In this document: positions 62,083-64,000 of the stretch, piece after piece
How the letters are laid out: each line of letters opens with the position of its first letter
Numbering within the stretch: the first letter of the stretch is position 1
NCBI GenBank assembly: GCA_020354025.1
Contig: CP070638.1
Coordinates: 517,523 to 581,522 of the forward strand
Source of the DNA: Fidelibacterota bacterium
GTDB lineage: Bacteria > Fidelibacterota > Marinisomatia > SCGC-AAA003-L08 > TS1B11
Direction: 5' to 3'
Length of the DNA: 64,000 nucleotides
Notes under the pieces: generated by a model
What the model was told of the DNA's origin: nothing
The model's database searches: none
The model's input: the letters and a program-made list of their open reading frames with translations, nothing else
Translations under genes and position numbers: made by a program

Positions 62083-63107
62083 GACGCTTTCACGGCAGAC
62101 TGATCACAGGCATACTGCTCGCGGGCGGGATAGCAGCCGCCGCTGAGATCCAACAGCTAAGCCCGGCCAGGCAGGATTCGCTGGTCATCTCAGGGTCATA
62201 CACCAGTCAATTAGGAGAGTTTACGCTCTACCTGCCGGCAGACTATCCGTCGGGGACTGAGGATTTCCTACAGGAAATGATCGCGGATTTAGCCCTAGTG
62301 CTTATCAGCCGATTCGGTCCGGTGGATCCCGCTGCTTTTGAGCTAGTGATTGTGAATGCCAGGGAAGAGCTATCGGCCTGGACCGGGCGTGAACTACCAC
62401 GCTGGATTCACGCCGTGGCCCTGGAGCATCCCCCCAGGATCGTTGTGCTGGGCCCCGCCACCGATATATCCGACCATACCAGCCACAATCTCGAACAGGC
62501 CCTTCTTCACGAGCTTACCCACATATATCTCTACCGCCTTTATCCCAGCCGTAACGGTGGTCCCCTGCCCGGATGGTTCCACGAAGGGCTGGCGGTTTAC
62601 TTCAGCAGCGGCCTTGACCGGGGGATGCACCGGGCCCTCATCCGGGGACGGCTCACCAACCGGTTCTATACCCTGGGACAGCTGGACCGAATTTATCACA
62701 CTTCAACAGTGCTCAGCGAGCTGGCCTATGCCCAATCGATAGTTGCAGCCCAGAGCATGACAGCTTTCTACGGTGAGGATGTGTTTCATTCTCTCTTCGA
62801 CGAGATTCGACGAGGGTACTCCTTCGCCCCCGCTTTCGCCCTGGCTGCCGGGGAAAACCTGGAACAGTTCCAGACCCGTTACAAAGCCGAGCTACACCGA
62901 CGCTATAACTTTCTCCTGGTGCTGGCTGATCCCAGCGTACTATTCATTCTATTGCCAATCCTGGTGCTATTGGCCTATTTTATACGTATCTGGCGCAGCC
63001 GGATCATCACCGCACGGTGGGCCGCCGAAGGCTACGGCGGTGGAGACGATCCGGGGAGGGATATTACTCCCGCCGATGATAAAAGCCGGACGGTTGATGA
63101 GGAATAG
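62079..63107 (+). CDS. Membrane-anchored HExxH metallopeptidase (peptidase MA-like)
   Basis: From the ATG at 62079 (ATGA overlap with priA) a 342-residue protein with a signal peptide, a periplasmic gluzincin domain and one C-terminal transmembrane helix (VLFILLPILVLLAYFI). The zinc motif is LLHELTHIYLYRLY with the third ligand in WFHEGLAVYF, matching the peptidase MA pattern. A start at 61923 inside priA would precede the signal peptide and is rejected. Substrate unknown; the helix places it in the inner membrane with a short cytoplasmic tail. Confidence 0.85.
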   Translation: MRRFHGRLITGILLAGGIAAAAEIQQLSPARQDSLVISGSYTSQLGEFTLYLPADYPSGTEDFLQEMIADLALVLISRFGPVDPAAFELVIVNAREELSAWTGRELPRWIHAVALEHPPRIVVLGPATDISDHTSHNLEQALLHELTHIYLYRLYPSRNGGPLPGWFHEGLAVYFSSGLDRGMHRALIRGRLTNRFYTLGQLDRIYHTSTVLSELAYAQSIVAAQSMTAFYGEDVFHSLFDEIRRGYSFAPAFALAAGENLEQFQTRYKAELHRRYNFLLVLADPSVLFILLPILVLLAYFIRIWRSRIITARWAAEGYGGGDDPGRDITPADDKSRTVDEE

Positions 63108-63110
63108 TTG

Positions 63111-64000
63111 ATGAGCCGCACTCTCCTGGTATCGCTAATGGTTGGATTATGGTTACCGACCACCCCGGAAGCCCAGACCAGCTTCGACTGGCTGAACGAC
63201 GCCGTCCACCCTCGTGGCATGGCCCTGGCCAACGCCTCGGTAGCAGCGGTAAACCCGGCGGAGGCCCTAAACCTGAATCCTGCCGGGCTACGATGGCTGG
63301 TTTCGCCTTCGTCACCGGCGCGTACTTTTCAATTGAGCCTCTGTCGCTACCCAGCCGGGGTCAACCAGTTAATGACCCAGATCATACTGCCGACTAGTGC
63401 ACAGGTGTTGGGGATTGAAATCCGCCGTTTTAACTACGGCACCTTTCCCGGCTACGACGAAGAAGGCCTGAGGCAGGAGGACTACAGCGCTGCCGATGTG
63501 CTTGTCAGGGGTGGAATGATGCGACATATGGGTAAATACCTGGCCGCAGGTACCACAGCCGGGATTCTGTCCAGCCGCCTGGAGGAATCCACCGCCCTGG
63601 CGGTCTTGTGGTCGTTTGGTTTGCAGCTGGAGGCAGCGCCGCTGGGCGCCCGTCTGGGTGCCGTAGTCCTGAACCGAGGACGGTTCATAACACAGTACGG
63701 AAACACCCGCCCCGATAGCCTTCCTGCTACCTGGTTGGTGGGGCTGACAAAGTCGCTGGCTTATCTGCCCTTGATCCTCCATATCTCCGCGGGGGAGAAT
63801 ACTGCCACCGGGCAACTCCTCTGGCGATTGGGAGGTGAGTTTCGATTGCATAGGAAGCTGGCCCTGCGCCTGGGAGTGGATCAAGGAAAGCTGGACTATC
63901 ACCGGGGCAACACCTACGCCGATCTGTTGTCGGGTTTATCCCTAGGGTTCGGCACGCTCTCCGCAGAAACGACCAATCCATCGGCAACGGGCCTGAAACG
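63111..64000 (+). CDS. PorV/PorQ-like outer-membrane protein, 3' end outside window
   Basis: An open frame of 296 codons runs to the window end from the ATG at 63111, three bases after the preceding stop. It has a signal peptide (cleavage near PEAQT), then HPRGMALANASVAAVNPAEA followed by LNLNPAGLRWL. This is close to the N-terminal pattern of PorV/PorQ proteins, in which a conserved Asn-Pro-Ala follows the first strands. Repeated amphipathic strands follow. Such proteins are FadL-like barrels, in Bacteroidota linked to type IX secretion. Family call is moderate because the C-terminus is missing. Confidence 0.65.
   Translation, partial: MSRTLLVSLMVGLWLPTTPEAQTSFDWLNDAVHPRGMALANASVAAVNPAEALNLNPAGLRWLVSPSSPARTFQLSLCRYPAGVNQLMTQIILPTSAQVLGIEIRRFNYGTFPGYDEEGLRQEDYSAADVLVRGGMMRHMGKYLAAGTTAGILSSRLEESTALAVLWSFGLQLEAAPLGARLGAVVLNRGRFITQYGNTRPDSLPATWLVGLTKSLAYLPLILHISAGENTATGQLLWRLGGEFRLHRKLALRLGVDQGKLDYHRGNTYADLLSGLSLGFGTLSAETTNPSATGLK

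Overview
The window looks like a piece of a chromosome from a Gram-negative bacterium of the Fibrobacterota-Chlorobiota-Bacteroidota (FCB) superphylum or a close candidate phylum; Marinimicrobia-like lineages would fit. Supporting this are an outer-membrane beta-barrel next to a LolA-like protein and an RND/MMPL permease, a PorV/PorQ-like protein at the right edge, many signal peptides and lipoboxes, a K+-dependent-type membrane pyrophosphatase, and ribosomal proteins S1, S6 and L25 with charged tails. The phylum is an inference; no rRNA gene is present to settle it.

Layout. 0-3.1 kb (+): end of an RND permease, a LolA-like periplasmic protein and a DUF1302-like barrel, probably an envelope lipid-transport set. 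3.1-9.8 kb (-): a LexA/CI-type repressor, valS, a cyclic-nucleotide-binding protein overlapping a K+ channel, and dnaA. Two perfect DnaA boxes lie upstream of dnaA, and transcription diverges there. 10-11.2 kb: a DegT-type aminotransferase. 11.7-19.2 kb (+): four tightly overlapping genes encoding a NuoE protein, a NuoF-GltD/NfnB fusion, a NuoG-NfnA fusion and a free NfnB. This predicted flavin- and Fe-S-rich cytosolic NAD(P)H/ferredoxin oxidoreductase is the most striking system in the window. It ends at a strong terminator.

19.2-35.3 kb (+) is an accessory region with long non-coding gaps and dispersed repeats. It carries a membrane alpha/beta hydrolase, a SASA esterase, small membrane proteins, an AT-rich three-gene cassette whose last two genes resemble a HicB/HicA pair, lipoproteins, a GH16 glycosidase, an exported creatininase-like protein, an exported SagB-type nitroreductase, a Tat-exported Gfo/Idh/MocA oxidoreductase, DoxX, a second alpha/beta hydrolase and an SDR enzyme. 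A repeat with a conserved core near GAAACC(T/A)GTTGAAGGG occurs three times here, each time upstream of a plus-strand gene.

35.4-52.2 kb (-) is housekeeping: ispE-gltX-ispF-ispD-queA-ruvB, then a von Willebrand-like membrane protein, tsaD, a YbbR protein, rpsA, cmk, an rluB-type pseudouridine synthase, scpB, scpA, trpS and an HNH nuclease, mostly overlapping or closely spaced. A lone lipoprotein gene (-) and a tRNA-Gln(TTG) gene (+) follow.

53.6-64 kb (+) is a translation/replication run: prs-rplY-pth-hppA-rpsF-ssb-rpsR-rplI-priA, then a membrane-anchored HExxH peptidase and a truncated PorV/PorQ-like gene. The SSB lacks the usual acidic tip, and PriA carries DEEQ where DEEH is usual.
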